Source of the DNA: Perilla frutescens
Taxonomy: Eukaryota > Streptophyta > Magnoliopsida > Lamiales > Lamiaceae
Reading direction: 5' to 3'
Length of the DNA stretch: 64,000 nucleotides
NCBI GenBank assembly: GCA_026008535.1
Contig: BRKX01000006.1
Span: 6,470,501 to 6,534,500, forward strand
Shown: positions 1 through 11,994 of the stretch, piece after piece
Layout: every line of letters starts with the position of its first letter
Position numbering within the stretch: position 1 is the first letter of the stretch
Translations under genes and position numbers: made by a program
Notes under the pieces: model-generated
Databases searched by the model: none
Seen by the model: the letters and a program-made list of their open reading frames with translations, nothing else
What the model was told of the DNA's origin: nothing

Positions 1-559
1 TCTGCGCGAAGCCTACAAAAACAAGAAGTATTTGCCACTCGATCTCCGCCCCAAGAAGACGCGCGCCATCCGCCGCCGCCTCACAAAGCACCAGGTACTA
101 TTACTTCAATTTCCGTTTATTTTTTAGATCATTAATTGTGTTCTTATTGATAAATTCAGTTAATTTTACAATCTATGGCCTATTTATTTTTTGTAGCGTT
201 GATTGATTAAAGACTAGAGAATTAGGTAGATAAATTATTCGTGGTTAGATCTTCATGGGGTGATATTCTAGTTTAAAATGTTGAAGTTGCATAATCAGCT
301 CCTTTATTTCATTTTAGATAGGTATGTTTCCCTTTCAATGAGTTTAGGGTAGGAGTGGTTTAATTTAACCATTTATTGCTACAAAATTTGCATGATTTTT
401 CAGATGATGTTACAAGGCCTTAGTGTATCATGAAATTGCGCAAAAATTTATAAATGTATGAATTTGTTTCGTCCCTTTCCTCAGGCTTCTTTGAAGACGG
501 AAAAGCAGAAGAAGAAAGAAATGTATTTCCCCTTGAGAAAATACGCCATCAAAGTTTAA
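1..559 (+). CDS. RPL35: 60S ribosomal protein L35 (uL29), C-terminal part
   Basis: Partial gene cut by the window start. The last two coding exons are visible: 1-94 (frame begins at base 2) and 485-559, joined by a GT-AG intron in phase 0, with TAA at 557-559. The first exon reads LREAYKNKKYLPLDLRPKKT and then AIRRRLTKHQ; the second begins ASLKTEKQKKKE and ends with the conserved RKYAIKV tail. L35 is a component of the large ribosomal subunit near the polypeptide exit tunnel. The very basic composition and the exact C-terminus make the family assignment secure. The 5' exons, start codon and promoter lie outside the window. It is convergent with LHCB7. Confidence 0.96.
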
Positions 560-1255
560 CTTTTTTCTGCGGAAGAACGACCCCACCATTGGAGTATTAT
601 CAAAATTTGTGTGGAATTGAATTTCTTAGATTATTTGGCATTACTTCAAAGATCTTTATGTATGGTGTCGAGACTAAGACTATTAGCCTGGGATTACTTC
701 ATTTACATCATCTACCAAATTCTGTTGTTATGTATGCTGTTGCAAATTTTGTGATTGAGTAACACATGCTTATTTCAATTGTTTTGCTCTTCATCTTTGT
801 TGCCTTTAATCCTTCCTCGTAAACCCTTTGATGGGTGCATGCGTGCATTCCCTCATCAATTCATGCCAACTTACTTTCATCACTCTTAAAATATGCCAAA
901 ATATTCCCGGACCTATCAAGATTTTAACCAAAAAAATATATATAATTAAATCAAAATTCACATATGATAGTAAACTTGCAACATCTCCAATTAGGTCTAG
1001 CACTTCATTTTATAAATGAGATATGCATTTATACTTGGGATTCTGGCGTACCAACTCAACTGTTCGACATTGGAATTTTGATCCAATGGCTTTTTTATTG
1101 GAATGCATTGCATTTTATTTATTGCAGTTAAAACACCACCATTACTAGCATGTAGCATCTTATAAGTTCAATTATTCGAATTAAAGAGAGTTTCAGGTAA
1201 GGAAATTGAAAGTGGATCATTACAGAATGTACAGGATACAAATCATGTACAAAAT
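560..1255. other. Convergent intergenic region RPL35 / LHCB7
   Basis: AT-rich DNA holding the 3' untranslated regions of two convergent genes (RPL35 from the left, LHCB7 from the right). I see no further gene, RNA or transposon here; the short open frames in it have no recognisable protein features. Confidence 0.6.
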
Positions 1256-2943
1256 TTAGAGAAATTTCAAAGCTGAAAGCAAATTATTGTGGAATGGATC
1301 AGAGATGTGGTCAAGAAGGTTGTGTATGGGGCCTTTACCAGTTAGAGCTGCTTGAGCATAAAAGCCTAACCATGCAACCATGGCTAGGCGCCCATTTTTT
1401 ATCTCCTTGATCTTTAATTCCTCGAATGAAACGGGATCTTGGGAGAGATTTAAGGGATCAAAGAGCACACCTCCCGGATAATTGATGTCCCCGGGCAAAT
1501 ATATGCCTAAAGGCTCGAGGGCCTCAATGCCACAGTATCGCGCATACTCTGGGCCAACCTGCAGCCTCATTCATTAGAATCACAAAGCTAATCATAATCT
1601 CCAATGAATATTTGAAGCATTGGAAAATGCAGGTTGCATAGGGATGGATAGTAAAGAGTACCATGAGAAGGGCTTGGCAGATGGCTATGATAAGGACTCC
1701 TTGACTTCCAGCTACATGGAGGCCGGGAATGCCGAGGTAGTCTAGTGTATCACCCTGCCCAACCATTCAAACCAGATAATTAAGAAGAGGAATAGATGAA
1801 GCTATTAGGATTGATGTTCTTCCTCATATATATCTTTACATGTTAACTGAGAATACTGTATTTAGTAGAGCTTATGTGGCTCCAATAGTTCTGATTAATT
1901 TACTGTACCTCAAAAAAGTAATCCAACTACTTTGAAATTCAAATTAATTATAACCTACAACTAATAATCCAATGGACGCAGAGAGCGAAGAGGAATTGGT
2001 TCTCCAAGATCTAATCAAGAACTTATTTGAGAAATTAATCCATCTTCATAACATGGAACTAACCTTGAGCTTTGAGTAGCCTACTCGCCACCAAATAGGT
2101 TCCACAAAATGAAAGGCTCCTATCAGATCTAATATCTCTGGAATCAAAGCACCAAGTGCAGCAAGCATAGCCCACCTCGCATGCACAACTTCAAAACTAC
2201 ACAATTAATGAGATCACGTTATGCAACTCAGTTCCTCGATGACAACTGACAAATTCCATTTCATATATAGAAGAAATAGTTGTAAAAATTTAATCTAACT
2301 ATTCATGAGGTATATGAGGTGATTTTTTACTCACTTAAAATATCTCTGCAATGCCTTGGGGTCCTGACTTAAACCTGCAATATCAAAGCCATAATCCCCG
2401 GGCAGCTCGCCGGTCAGATAGTCCGGATACTCATATGCAATTGGACCAAGCCACCGAGGGCGATCCTCCCCGTACCACATGCTGGAAATTAAAAGGAAAG
2501 AATGAAAACTGTATCAATGACAATGTTCACTTAAACTCAATTCAATATAAAATCCAATAATAATACCTCTCTATTCTTGCCTTGTTTGAGAGAGCCTTCA
2601 ACTTTGAAGACTTGTCTTTGTAAAGCTTCTTCTTCTCCTCCATTCGCCTCTGGAGCTCCTCCCCGACTGGACTGTTGGCAATCGCTTTCACCGCCGTGAA
2701 AGGAATCGCAGAGATTACCACAACTCCGGCAACCTTCACATAAACGCCAGCTTAATTGAGAGAGAGAAACTAATTACACAAACCTATATATGTATAATGT
2801 AATAGTTTGGCGGTGCGTGTGGCTACCTCTTGCCATGAAGCTTTGAAGCGGGAAAACGAATTGGTAACGTGAGAGAAGCAAGGAAGAGTTCGAGCCGCGC
2901 CTTCGCACCGGAGGAGCGGCGGCGGAGGGCGGAGCAGAGCCAT
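1256..2943 (-). CDS. LHCB7: Chlorophyll a/b-binding protein 7, chloroplastic
   Basis: Six exons on the minus strand: 2943-2827, 2733-2567, 2481-2335, 2196-2064, 1754-1662 and 1558-1256. All have GT-AG sites and compatible phases, giving 960 nt or 319 residues. ATG at 2943-2941; the N-terminus is rich in Leu/Pro/Arg/Ser as expected for a chloroplast transit peptide. The distinguishing LHCB7 features are a hydrophobic N-terminal segment followed by a charged EELQRRMEEKKK stretch, then SMWYGEDRPRWLGP, helix 1 with HARWAMLAALGALIPE, GDTLDYLGIPGLHVAG, GPEYARYCGIEALEPLGIYL, and helix 3 with KEIKNGRLAMVAWLGFYAQA. The E and R/N/H residues that ligate chlorophyll in LHC helices are present. LHCB7 is a thylakoid antenna protein close in sequence to other Lhcb proteins; its exact place in photosystem II is not settled. 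Length matches the family (about 320-330). Confidence 0.9.
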
Positions 2944-3932
2944 GGCTGCGGCGACGAAATTTGCAGCGGTTAACCGTTGAACGGCATCTTAATTTGCTCT
3001 TAATAGTTATTTCTCCTCAGCCACTAGTTTCATTTCCTTTTTGCCTTTTTCCTTTCTTTATTTTTGCTTTTTTGCTTTCGATTTTTTTCTATTTTTTTAG
3101 TCCTTCTAGAATATACTTGTGGGAAACGGCTTTCATACTGCCACGTTCGATGAATATATGATGCTTAATTGTTTATGGAGTTTAGTATTAATTCGTAAGC
3201 CGAAATATCTTATTATTTTTTAATCAACTTTTTAAATATGAGTTTTAGAGAAAAGGACAAAAAAAACAATGTTTTGTTGTATTCTTTTACGTATTTCCTT
3301 TTATGCTTGTTTTATTCGAAAAACTAGATCCGATATATCGAGTTTCAGAGATTCAGAAAATCCATAAGGCTTTTTCTAAGCCTTTAAGATGTTCAAATTT
3401 TTATTTCCCAGATCAAATGAAAAATATTCATCAAGTTTCCTACATCTTTGTTTTTACACTTTTATAATTAACCTATACATGTTCTGCTACTCATAACTAT
3501 AACATTACGTTACAATACTGCTTAAAATTGTGGTTAGATCTTAGATGGCATGTTGTAGGCCCTAGAAGACAAGTGGAATATTCATGTATGTATTGTTTTT
3601 GTTATCAAAATGTAATTGTCACAATTGGGTAACATCATCAACTTCTGCATAATGATTTGTTCTTGATCCCCACTCCATTTCGTCTCATAATTTTCTTAGA
3701 TGAAATTTTAAAACTGACAAGTAAATGGCACAAATTAAAGACTCTGATTTAATTTAATATTTCCGTCACACTAAAACAAGATTGCACACAATTAAAATCA
3801 TAAGCTGATAATTTACAACAACAGAAGTTTGAAATTGAATCTAAAAAAAATACCAAATATGATTTTACAGGTGGTAGATGAAGAAATCACGCGGAGCATT
3901 CGAGAGCGCGAACACCGACGGATCAACGATCA
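2944..3932. other. Intergenic region between LHCB7 and CP12
   Basis: About 1 kb of AT-rich sequence lying upstream of LHCB7 (5' end at 2943) and downstream of CP12 (stop at 3933). It should contain the LHCB7 promoter and the CP12 3' UTR. I could not assign a TATA box or light-responsive element with confidence. No coding feature is visible. Confidence 0.5.
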
Positions 3933-4298
3933 TCAATCTTCATAAACACGACACTCATCGGTTTCCGGATTCTCCTGGCAGAAGTGTTCGAGCGGATCCT
4001 TCTGCAACTGATGAATTTTGAGGCGGAGATCGGCCTTCGCCTGACTCACCTCCTCCACTTCGTCCCACGCCACCTTGCACTCGTCGGAAGTCTCGTCCTC
4101 GCCGCAGACTTGCTTCGCCTCCGCCACCTTCTGCTCGATCATCTCAGTCAGCCGCTGCTCCCTCATGTGCGTACCTTTGTACACTTTCATCTCCGATCTA
4201 ACCCCAGCCATCATTCGCCGGCCGGATCGCAGAGGCGGCGGTGAGAAAGATAGCGACGGCTTGAAACTGAAGGCGGTTAGGGCTAGAGAGGAAGACAT
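3933..4298 (-). CDS. CP12: Calvin cycle protein CP12, chloroplastic
   Basis: Single-exon gene of 121 residues. CP12 is a small, partly disordered redox-sensitive protein of the chloroplast stroma. When oxidised it bridges GAPDH and phosphoribulokinase into an inactive complex in the dark; thioredoxin reduction in the light releases them. The two regulatory cysteine pairs are present: C65/C74 (CGEDETSDEC) and C107/C116 (CQENPETDEC). The AWDEVEE core motif is at about 77-83, and the protein ends in VYED, which inserts into the GAPDH active site. Residues 1-34 are rich in Ser/Leu/Pro/Arg, typical of a transit peptide. Whether this is a CP12-1/2-type or CP12-3-type paralogue I cannot say. It lies on the same strand as LHCB7. 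Confidence 0.95.
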   Translation of the reverse strand: MSSSLALTAFSFKPSLSFSPPPLRSGRRMMAGVRSEMKVYKGTHMREQRLTEMIEQKVAEAKQVCGEDETSDECKVAWDEVEEVSQAKADLRLKIHQLQKDPLEHFCQENPETDECRVYED

Positions 4299-5177
4299 TG
4301 GAGGCTAGAGGGAGAGAGTTTTTAGGTTTGGTTGATTCCTGATTCCAGTGGCGTAATAGTAAAGGTGTGTTGGGTGTTGCAGACAATGAGAAATGTGAAC
4401 TGATTGATGGTTGGAGAAAATGGGGCCGGATTTGTATGAAATTACGTCGAGGCCCTTTAGTGATGGTATGTGGGATACTGCGCCGAAAGGGCTTTGAAGG
4501 GAATTCGGAGTATTATTTCTGGAATATAGTTCAAATAATTTCATAATGCTTATCTAATCTACCTAATTGGAGGGGAATTCAGAATTCTTCATTTCTTCAA
4601 CACACAAAAAAAGGTGTAATTTTAAAGAGATACCCCCCTCCCTTTTAATTCATATTTTAGATTTTTTCACAAAATTAAAATGTAAATTATTGTGATAAAT
4701 ATACTTTTTTTTCCACATCTATTACAATTTTCTTTACTTGATCTATTTGTAATAAGTTAGATCTAGGAGATTTTATAGAATTTTGATATGATAAGACAAC
4801 ATCAAATATTTTAAAATAAGTTAAAAACTCTAAAATATCAATAAAAAAAACCGGAAGGAGTACCATAAAATTTATTTTGTTTTATGCCTAACTGCATCTA
4901 TTTTTCTTTTTTCTTTTTTTGCTCGTCTTGTGCACACCGGTTGTATTTTATATCAGACGAAAAGTATCACTTCCAATACTGAAAAGTATCATGCTTATTT
5001 TACTGAAAAGTATTGATGAAAAAGGGTGGTGACATTTTTGTAATTATTACTATATTTTTTCAATTAAAAAATCACTTGTAATTCAGAAAAGTATGCGTCC
5101 GATCTTATATACAACCGTTGTACACAAAAAATTTCCTTCAGATTTTATTATAAAACTCCTTTTGATTTTGAATGAGA
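4299..5177. other. Intergenic region, CP12 promoter side
   Basis: AT-rich sequence upstream of CP12. It must contain the CP12 promoter, but I see no unambiguous core element. Two related short stretches at 4960-5110 (repeated AAAGTAT words around TCAGACG/ATCACTT) look like decayed repeat DNA. No gene is seen. Confidence 0.4.
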
Positions 5178-5762
5178 CTAGTATACCATCTGTGCGATGC
5201 ACAGGGGATGTTATTAAAAAAATATTTATGTACAATAATAAAATTATATTCCATCATGAATTTCGTGTATAAATATATGAATTATACAGTTTGAATTATA
5301 AATTACTTATGTATTTTTCATCATTGGAAAAATCAGCCTTGCCGGCTCTAGCTGTATTAGAAATACCCAAGTTGGTTGTAAAATCGAGAAGGTAGGGTCC
5401 TGACTGCTCAGTTGGTTTCGACAACGATTAATAGGCAAATTAGGCATGAATAAATTTTTTCAATTTATGATCCACGTAAAGAAAAAAATAGGTGTTTAGA
5501 AAATTCACATATAAATCAACAATTTAAAGGCCACCTAATTTTTTCATTGAATGAACAAAGTAATTTTTGATAAAAAATAGTATTTTTGCTAAATAAAAAA
5601 ATAATTTATAATGTTGAAATTCTAGTATTGAAAGATTATATAATATAAATATTAACTAATTAATAAATATTATACTTTTTTTTATAGAAAGTGTATTTAG
5701 GCGGGAAAACTTATTGTTACTATTTATAGTGACTATTTTTTTACTTTTAGATATAATATAGA
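5178..5762 (-). mobile_element. Short non-autonomous Helitron (585 bp)
   Basis: On the minus strand the element begins with TC (TCTATATTATATCTAAAAG, from 5762) and ends with CTAG (5181-5178). Just before the CTAG, after an 8-nt spacer, is a perfect 6-bp stem with a 3-nt loop, CTGTGC-ATC-GCACAG (plus 5190-5204). The base before TC is A and the base after CTAG is T, the A|T target expected of Helitrons, which make no target duplication. A GGCGGGAAAA block lies about 60 bp inside the 5' end and recurs at two other places. No Rep/helicase coding is present. Confidence 0.7.
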
Positions 5763-8700
5763 TGCGATAACATTCAAAATTAATATCTTGTTTCAATGAA
5801 TTTGTTAAAGCACAAGAGATATGACTATATGTAATTAAAGAATTGAAAGAATATATATGGTAATTAAAATGTAAATGAATAACGTCGTATAATCAACATT
5901 CATATGACCGGTTATATATGGAAATGAAGAAATCTAGAATAAATTTAGGCTATTATGCTCACATAAACTAATTTATTGATGACCTATTTACGGAAACTAA
6001 TTAATTGTGAATCCATTGATAAAGTTAAATATATACATTCAAAATGTGCGCACTAGCTACTTTATTTTTGTAGACTTTCGGATTCGATATTCAAGATTTC
6101 CGGATTTGATTGCTTAGTTATAGGATTGTATATCAATTGGTTAATAATATAGTCAAAAGAGTAGCAATTGTAATTTTCAATACACTTGTTTGCGAACAAA
6201 AGCCAAAATTTCATAAACTAATAAAGTATTCAAAATCCTTTCCTTAAAAAAATAAAATAAAAAAGTATTCAATATCCAAGGTAACAATGTTAGTGAGCGT
6301 GAGGATTGAAAATCCTATTTCCACTACCAGAAATATGAAGAGCAATGTTATATATAAAAGAAGGTGCAGTACTCATATTCTGCAGATTAAAATAATATAA
6401 TGATTAATTCAAAGATAATAAATTAATAATTTTAGTATACCACGCGAATACACATTTGTTGTATCAAAAAAGAAAAAAAGACAACTAAAATAATATAGAT
6501 TTTGTTATCCCGAAACAAATAAATAAAATTTTGAGTCCAAATTCCTCAAAATCAGATATTTCAGTAAATCAATATGAACAAAAAGTTGAATAGCCCAGCA
6601 ATGATTTATTCATCAATATCTTACAATCTCTTCTTCACAACATACTCTCCAATTGTTGTAGAATTTCAAGACACCATCAAAATCACATGAATACAATATT
6701 ATATGTCCAATTCTTTGAATTCGGAAATTAATAAATGACAAAATGGTCTAAGATTCTGGGACAATTAAACAACACATGGCCACTCAAACTCGTTTATATT
6801 ACAATCGAAACAAATATAAAAATAATAATAAACGATAACTGAATATGTTATTTCAACAAATAATGCAAATAAGCATGCTCTCCGTACTGTTTTTCAATAA
6901 AATTTTGAATAGTAATTAAACAATGTGAAACCAATGACAACTATTTATAGCCAGAATATTGTAAAGTTCTTTCTAATTATTATTCAAAGTTTAAATTTTA
7001 AATTTCAAATATTTAATGATTCGTGAATCCAAAAATGTATGGATGTCAGAGCGAGATTCATGATATTATGATATAATTATAGAGTGATTTCGGGTAATTA
7101 ACTTTAATGCTATACTTAACATTAATTAAGCATATATCCATTATATAGACTATATACGTGTGTATACAAAAAGTTAATTAATTCATTAATTATATTATAG
7201 AGAAGATACCATAAACAATATTTACCACAATTAAATCAATTGGAATAAATTGTTTATTTTGTAACTGATTTCTCATCTTAAATTACTCATAAATATATGA
7301 AAATCCATCTTAAATTAGTATACTATATTTTTATTTCATATTTTTGTATCGGAATGAAGAAAAAGTGTGCATTTATATATTAAATTAAATTTGAAGGAAG
7401 TCAATTGAAGAATTTTAATAAGTAACATAATTTACCTTAAAAATTAACGTATATGTTTAATAGATTGTTATATCACCTATCTTAATATATAATTAAATTA
7501 TTATTTTATTATATGTATTTGGTATGATATATATGTAAACTATTATGTATTACATATTAAGATGATATGATAATTAAAACATTAATATACTTAATACAAT
7601 CTTAATATAAAATTAACTTAATTACTAAATGTAGAAAGTATTTTGGCGGGAAAAGTTAGGTTTCTATTAATGGCATAACTTCTTATTTTTATATATATTA
7701 AGATAATTATTGCACTAATACAATTTGTATCTTCGTATACAATTCATGTCGAGATAATTTAAATAATTAGAGTTTCTCACCCAATCGGTACTTTTGTATA
7801 AACTAATCATTTTGTTGAAATATAGATAAATAATATATAAGAATATTTCCTACAATTTATTTTATGGTGAGTTATAAAGATATATCGCACTATATATAAA
7901 AATTAGGTTGATTAGAATATTTATATATATAGTAAATTATGTAATATTTGTACGTAATTTAAATAATATATGTCAATTTGATTCTAGAAGTATAAAGTAA
8001 ACAATAAAAAATAGGCGATACATATTTTCTTAAAAAAATCTAAATTCTTAATTTTCTTTAGCATAACGATTAGAAAAAGGTTAATTATTTTGAGATAAAT
8101 AAAAATGAATATTCTACCTCATACTTTCAAGAATTTTCTTATATACCTAAAATAGGTTATAGAATATTGATTGTACAATGCAACAAACAAATAATTCATA
8201 AATACACATGTTTAAATAAAAAATTATAATAAAATAATATGTGTACAAATTTATGGAATACTTTTATTTTTTACTCACCACATAAAATTAAGTTGTAGAT
8301 GATGCACAATATTTATGATCATAGAAAATGAAAATTCACAGGGAGGAAATATGAATCTCAAAATATGATCATGGTTAATACAATATAACATGAAAGAATT
8401 AACAACATATAAAAATTAACATCAAATTATAAGATAGTCCTTAAATAATATTTTTATATAATTGATTTTTTTTTCGGGAAATTAATCATTGCATACTCCG
8501 GATCTAAATATGTTCAGAACCAGCTTAATTAATAAATAGTCATCAACTTTTTCCTCAAAAAAATAAAATAAAATTAGCCATCTTTTCCTCAAAAAGTAGT
8601 CATCATCTAAATATGTTTATTCAAAATATAGAAAATATAGGTTCTAAAATTAAGACATAAATGAAACTATATACTGAAAAATAAATACAAAGCATAAATA

Positions 8701-8789
8701 TTAAAATATAAAAAAAAATTAAAAAAATATATATATACTTAATACTTGACTTCCTTATATTGAATATGTGCTATATTGTGTGTCTGAGT

Positions 8790-8791
<2 letters not shown>
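5763..8791. other. AT-rich intergenic DNA
   Basis: About 3 kb of very AT-rich sequence without an open frame that looks like a gene. A Helitron-like 5' end is present at 7643-7703 (listed separately). The remainder is probably decayed transposon DNA, but I cannot place family boundaries. Confidence 0.5.
7643..7703 (-). mobile_element. Helitron-like 5' terminus (second copy)
   Basis: On the minus strand this reads A|TCTTAATATATATAAAAA and runs to a TTTTCCCGCC block. It is the same arrangement as the 5' end of the 585-bp Helitron at 5178-5762. I could not find a matching hairpin plus CTRR end to its left, so this is a terminus only. Confidence 0.4.

Positions 8792-8826
<35 letters not shown>
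8792..8826. repeat. (GA)n microsatellite
   Basis: About 17 uninterrupted GA dinucleotide units. It has no linked gene. Confidence 0.95.
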
Positions 8827-8829
<3 letters not shown>

Positions 8830-9673
8830 CTACTGTAATTTTTTTTATATAAAAGTAGATAAAAGTAATTCTAGAATTTACTCTTTATATCTTGCTTTGA
8901 ACACAAACAATCAAATATATATAAAAAAATCAAATAAATTAACAAACAATCAAATAATTACTAAAAAGCATTCCTTGTTCCAAAAATTAAAATCACCGTA
9001 GATGTTGAACATCTTGTACATTAATTTATGAATACAAATTTAAAATTATATAATTGAACAACTATATATATTATGTGCAAATAGACTATAGATTGACTTG
9101 GATTGAATGGAGCTCTTAAACTCCCAATTCACATCAACATCTCAAGCAAAACTGCAAAATGATGAAATGTGGAATTCTCTCTGCTGAAAATAATAAAAAG
9201 GAAAACAAAACGAAAAAATGAAAAATTAATCAACCCAATATTTGTGATTTATTCAAAATACAAATAGAGCAAATAAAAAATTACAAACCTTGCACAATTC
9301 GAAGATGTCATTGACTCATTGAGTTCTTGCAAACATGTTGTATTTATAAGTATGAGAGGGATCTATTTTCAAAATTTGATATTTAATTATGGGAACCGTT
9401 TCATTAGCTGAATTTGTGGATATAACCATGATAAATTGCATTGATCATGATAATTTTACCTTATATAAAATATAAAAATTAAAATTAAGTTGATAGCTAT
9501 GTAATTAACAAAGAGACCAAAATTTGTTTAGCTTATATAAAATTAAAGTTTGCATGTGCATTATATATGTCACGTATATATAACATGCCCATACTATATA
9601 TCACATTAATTATATATATATATATATATATAGGTTTTTATTAACGGAATTTATTGTCTTTCTATATAATATA
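8827..9673. other. AT-rich intergenic DNA
   Basis: No gene is recognisable. It contains a TA dinucleotide run at about 9610-9632 next to the Stowaway-type element. Confidence 0.5.
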
Positions 9674-9978
9674 CTCCCCCCGTTTCGAAATGTTTGTTGT
9701 TTTAGATTTTTTATTTTGTTTCAAAATGTTTGTTGTTTTTTATAATTTGACATCCTCTCTCTCAATTTTAACCCTCTCAAATCCTACAAGATTTCTTGAT
9801 TCTAACAAAATAGAGAGAGAAAAATATATGGAGAGAGAAAATATTATTATTTTTTAGGAAAATATAGATGAATTACATTTTATGACATATATGAGGGATG
9901 AATATATTTGTCCACAAAATTAATTGTTAATTCTAAATAAAAAAACCTAAAACAACAAACATTTCGAAACGGAGGGAG
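9674..9978. mobile_element. Stowaway-like MITE (305 bp)
   Basis: Left end CTCCCCCCGTTTCGAAATGT and right end, reverse-complemented, CTCCCTCCGTTTCGAAATGT form near-perfect terminal inverted repeats that continue into TTGTTGTTTTAG. The element is flanked by TA on both sides (9672-9673 and 9979-9980), the Tc1/mariner target duplication. The CTCCCTCCGT start is the Stowaway consensus. An extra internal copy of the TIR core is at about 9719-9741. It has no coding capacity. Confidence 0.85.
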
Positions 9979-10591
9979 TATATATATGAAGATGCCACAC
10001 ATAAAATATATGCTTGCGTATTAAATTACATGAATCGTGTTAATTCACATATATGTTTTATAATACTTTATTTATTAGGATTGATTTACATATTATATTA
10101 ACAAATTAGCAAAGATTTATATATTCAATTATTCATCATGATATATAGATGATAGCTAGATTGACAGTTTAATTAGATTAGATATATATTAACACACACA
10201 CACACAGATATATATATATATATATATAAATTATTACATTGTATAATATCTTATATAAGTCTAGATACCTATGTATATATATATATATGTATTATAATAT
10301 CATACAATTGTTAATATAATATAATATAATATAATATAATATAATATATTATATTAAATTAAAGACATGATATGATATATGGTATATAATTAATTAAATT
10401 AATATATATGTAATCAACTTACTATTTTTGGGTTATGTATTGAGGCGGGAAAACCAAGTTACTATTTAAGATATAACTATTTGCTTTTATATATATATTA
10501 AGATGTCTCAAAAATTCATCATTTTATTTAGACAATAAAAGACGGAAATAATACTTATAGAGTTTTAAAAAAAGTTTAATACACCAAAGGT
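9979..10591. other. AT-rich intergenic DNA with microsatellites
   Basis: Contains CA and TA dinucleotide runs at about 10192-10228, TA at 10274-10288 and an ATAAT pentanucleotide array at about 10315-10350. No gene is seen. A Helitron-like 5' end lies at 10444-10503 and the 10-bp target duplication of the neighbouring MULE-type element occupies 10582-10591. Confidence 0.6.
10444..10503 (-). mobile_element. Helitron-like 5' terminus (third copy)
   Basis: The minus strand reads A|TCTTAATATATATATAAAAG followed by ATAGTTATATCTTAAATAGT and a TTTTCCCGCC block, matching the 5' ends at 5762 and 7703. No matching 3' hairpin was found to the left. Confidence 0.45.
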
Positions 10592-11507
10592 GAGTAAATT
10601 TTATTTTTGATCCCACTAGAATAGGGTCAAAATATTTTTAGTCCCAATTATTTTTTTTTTGTCCCAAGAGATTTTTCCCGACATTTTTAGTCCCAAATGA
10701 TATGTATTCGATGTTTTTGGTCCCAAAACTAACCGGACACTTAACGGTCGTTACATTTTGGTACTAAAAATGTCAAAACATATATCATTTGGGACCAAAA
10801 ATGTCGCGAAATTTATTTTGAAACATAAGAACTTACGATTGGAACCAAAAATGTATATTTTAATTTTCTTTGATTTCAATTTCTTGTAATTATTATATTT
10901 TATACATGTTATTCGGGATTTATCCTACCGAATTAATGATTCATTATAAATTTTTATTATTTATTTTTTACATAATCAATTAATTTTTCAAAATATACCA
11001 AATGTAATATTTAAAAATAAAAATTAAGGAAATTTTAGTAGAGTGGTTAAATTAATTTTTCAAACCATCAATTAATAATTAAAAACTAATATTAAATGTT
11101 AAAAAAATATAACAAATCGTCATTTGGTATGATGAACGCTAATCTAACAACTGAAAAACTAAACTAAAGCACTGAAAAATTGAAAATGAAGAAAAAAAAT
11201 ATTATAGCACAATAGAGAAACGCATTAGGCGATTTCACTAAAAATATTGGGATAAGAGATGTTTGAAAAATCAAAAACACCCCAAAATTTATGTATTTCA
11301 AGGCAATTAACACTTATTATCATCAAACTTAAGTAATTTAACTTAGATTAAATACATTTTATTATAATCAAACAAATTATTTTAGCCACCATTACTAAAA
11401 TACCCATTAATCTTTATTTTTAAATATTTTATTTGATATATTTTGAAAAATTAAAAATAAAGAAAACAACAAAAAAATTTAATTGATTATTTGAAAATTA
11501 AATGCTA

Positions 11508-11553
<46 letters not shown>

Positions 11554-11938
11554 TGTAATTGAGTATGATGACCATAAATAATAAGTATAAAATTAAACTA
11601 AAGAATTAGAAATTGAAATCAAAGAAAAAATGAAAAATAAACTAAAAAAATTGATATGTACATTTTGTTTTGATCCTAACATTTTTGGTCCCGGATTTAA
11701 ATCTTTTTAACGTTTTTTATCCCAAATAATATGTTTTGACAGTTTTAGTCCCAGAACTTAACGACCGTTAATTATCCGGTTAGTTTTGGGATCGAAAATG
11801 TCAAATCATATCATTTGAGACCGAAAATATCGAGAAAAAATCTTTTGAGACTAAAAAAGTAACAATTGAGGCTAAAAATATTTTGACCCTATAGGGAGTT
11901 AATTTCATTTTAATGGAACCAAAAAATGAAATTAACTC
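10592..11938. mobile_element. MULE-type foldback element (1,347 bp) with 10-bp target duplication
   Basis: Terminal inverted repeats start GAGTAAATTTTATTTTTGAT on the left and GAGTTAATTTCATTTTTTGG on the right (reverse complement). They are flanked by a perfect 10-bp direct repeat CACCAAAGGT at 10582-10591 and 11939-11948. The arms go on pairing for roughly 250 bp and are built from repeated units of the type 'TTTTTAGTCCCA', with a shared ACTTAACG(G/A)(T/C)CGTTA block near 10740 and 11757. A 9-11-bp duplication with long imperfect TIRs fits the Mutator-like superfamily. The centre is AT-rich, includes a (TAA)n run at 11508-11552 and has no coding frame, so the element is non-autonomous. A shorter relative sits at 28277-28716. 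Confidence 0.82.
11508..11552. repeat. (TAA)n microsatellite
   Basis: About 15 trinucleotide units inside the MULE-type element at 10592-11938. Confidence 0.95.
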
Positions 11939-11994
11939 CACCAAAGGTAAACATTACAAATTAAATTATCTTTATTCCATCACAATCATTACTC

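Noticed and set aside
454..762. 102-codon plus-strand frame
   Set aside because: It overlaps the last RPL35 exon in another frame and runs into the 3' UTR; the RPL35 frame explains the exon.
3984..4308. Plus-strand frames of 77-86 codons
   Set aside because: Antisense shadows of CP12.
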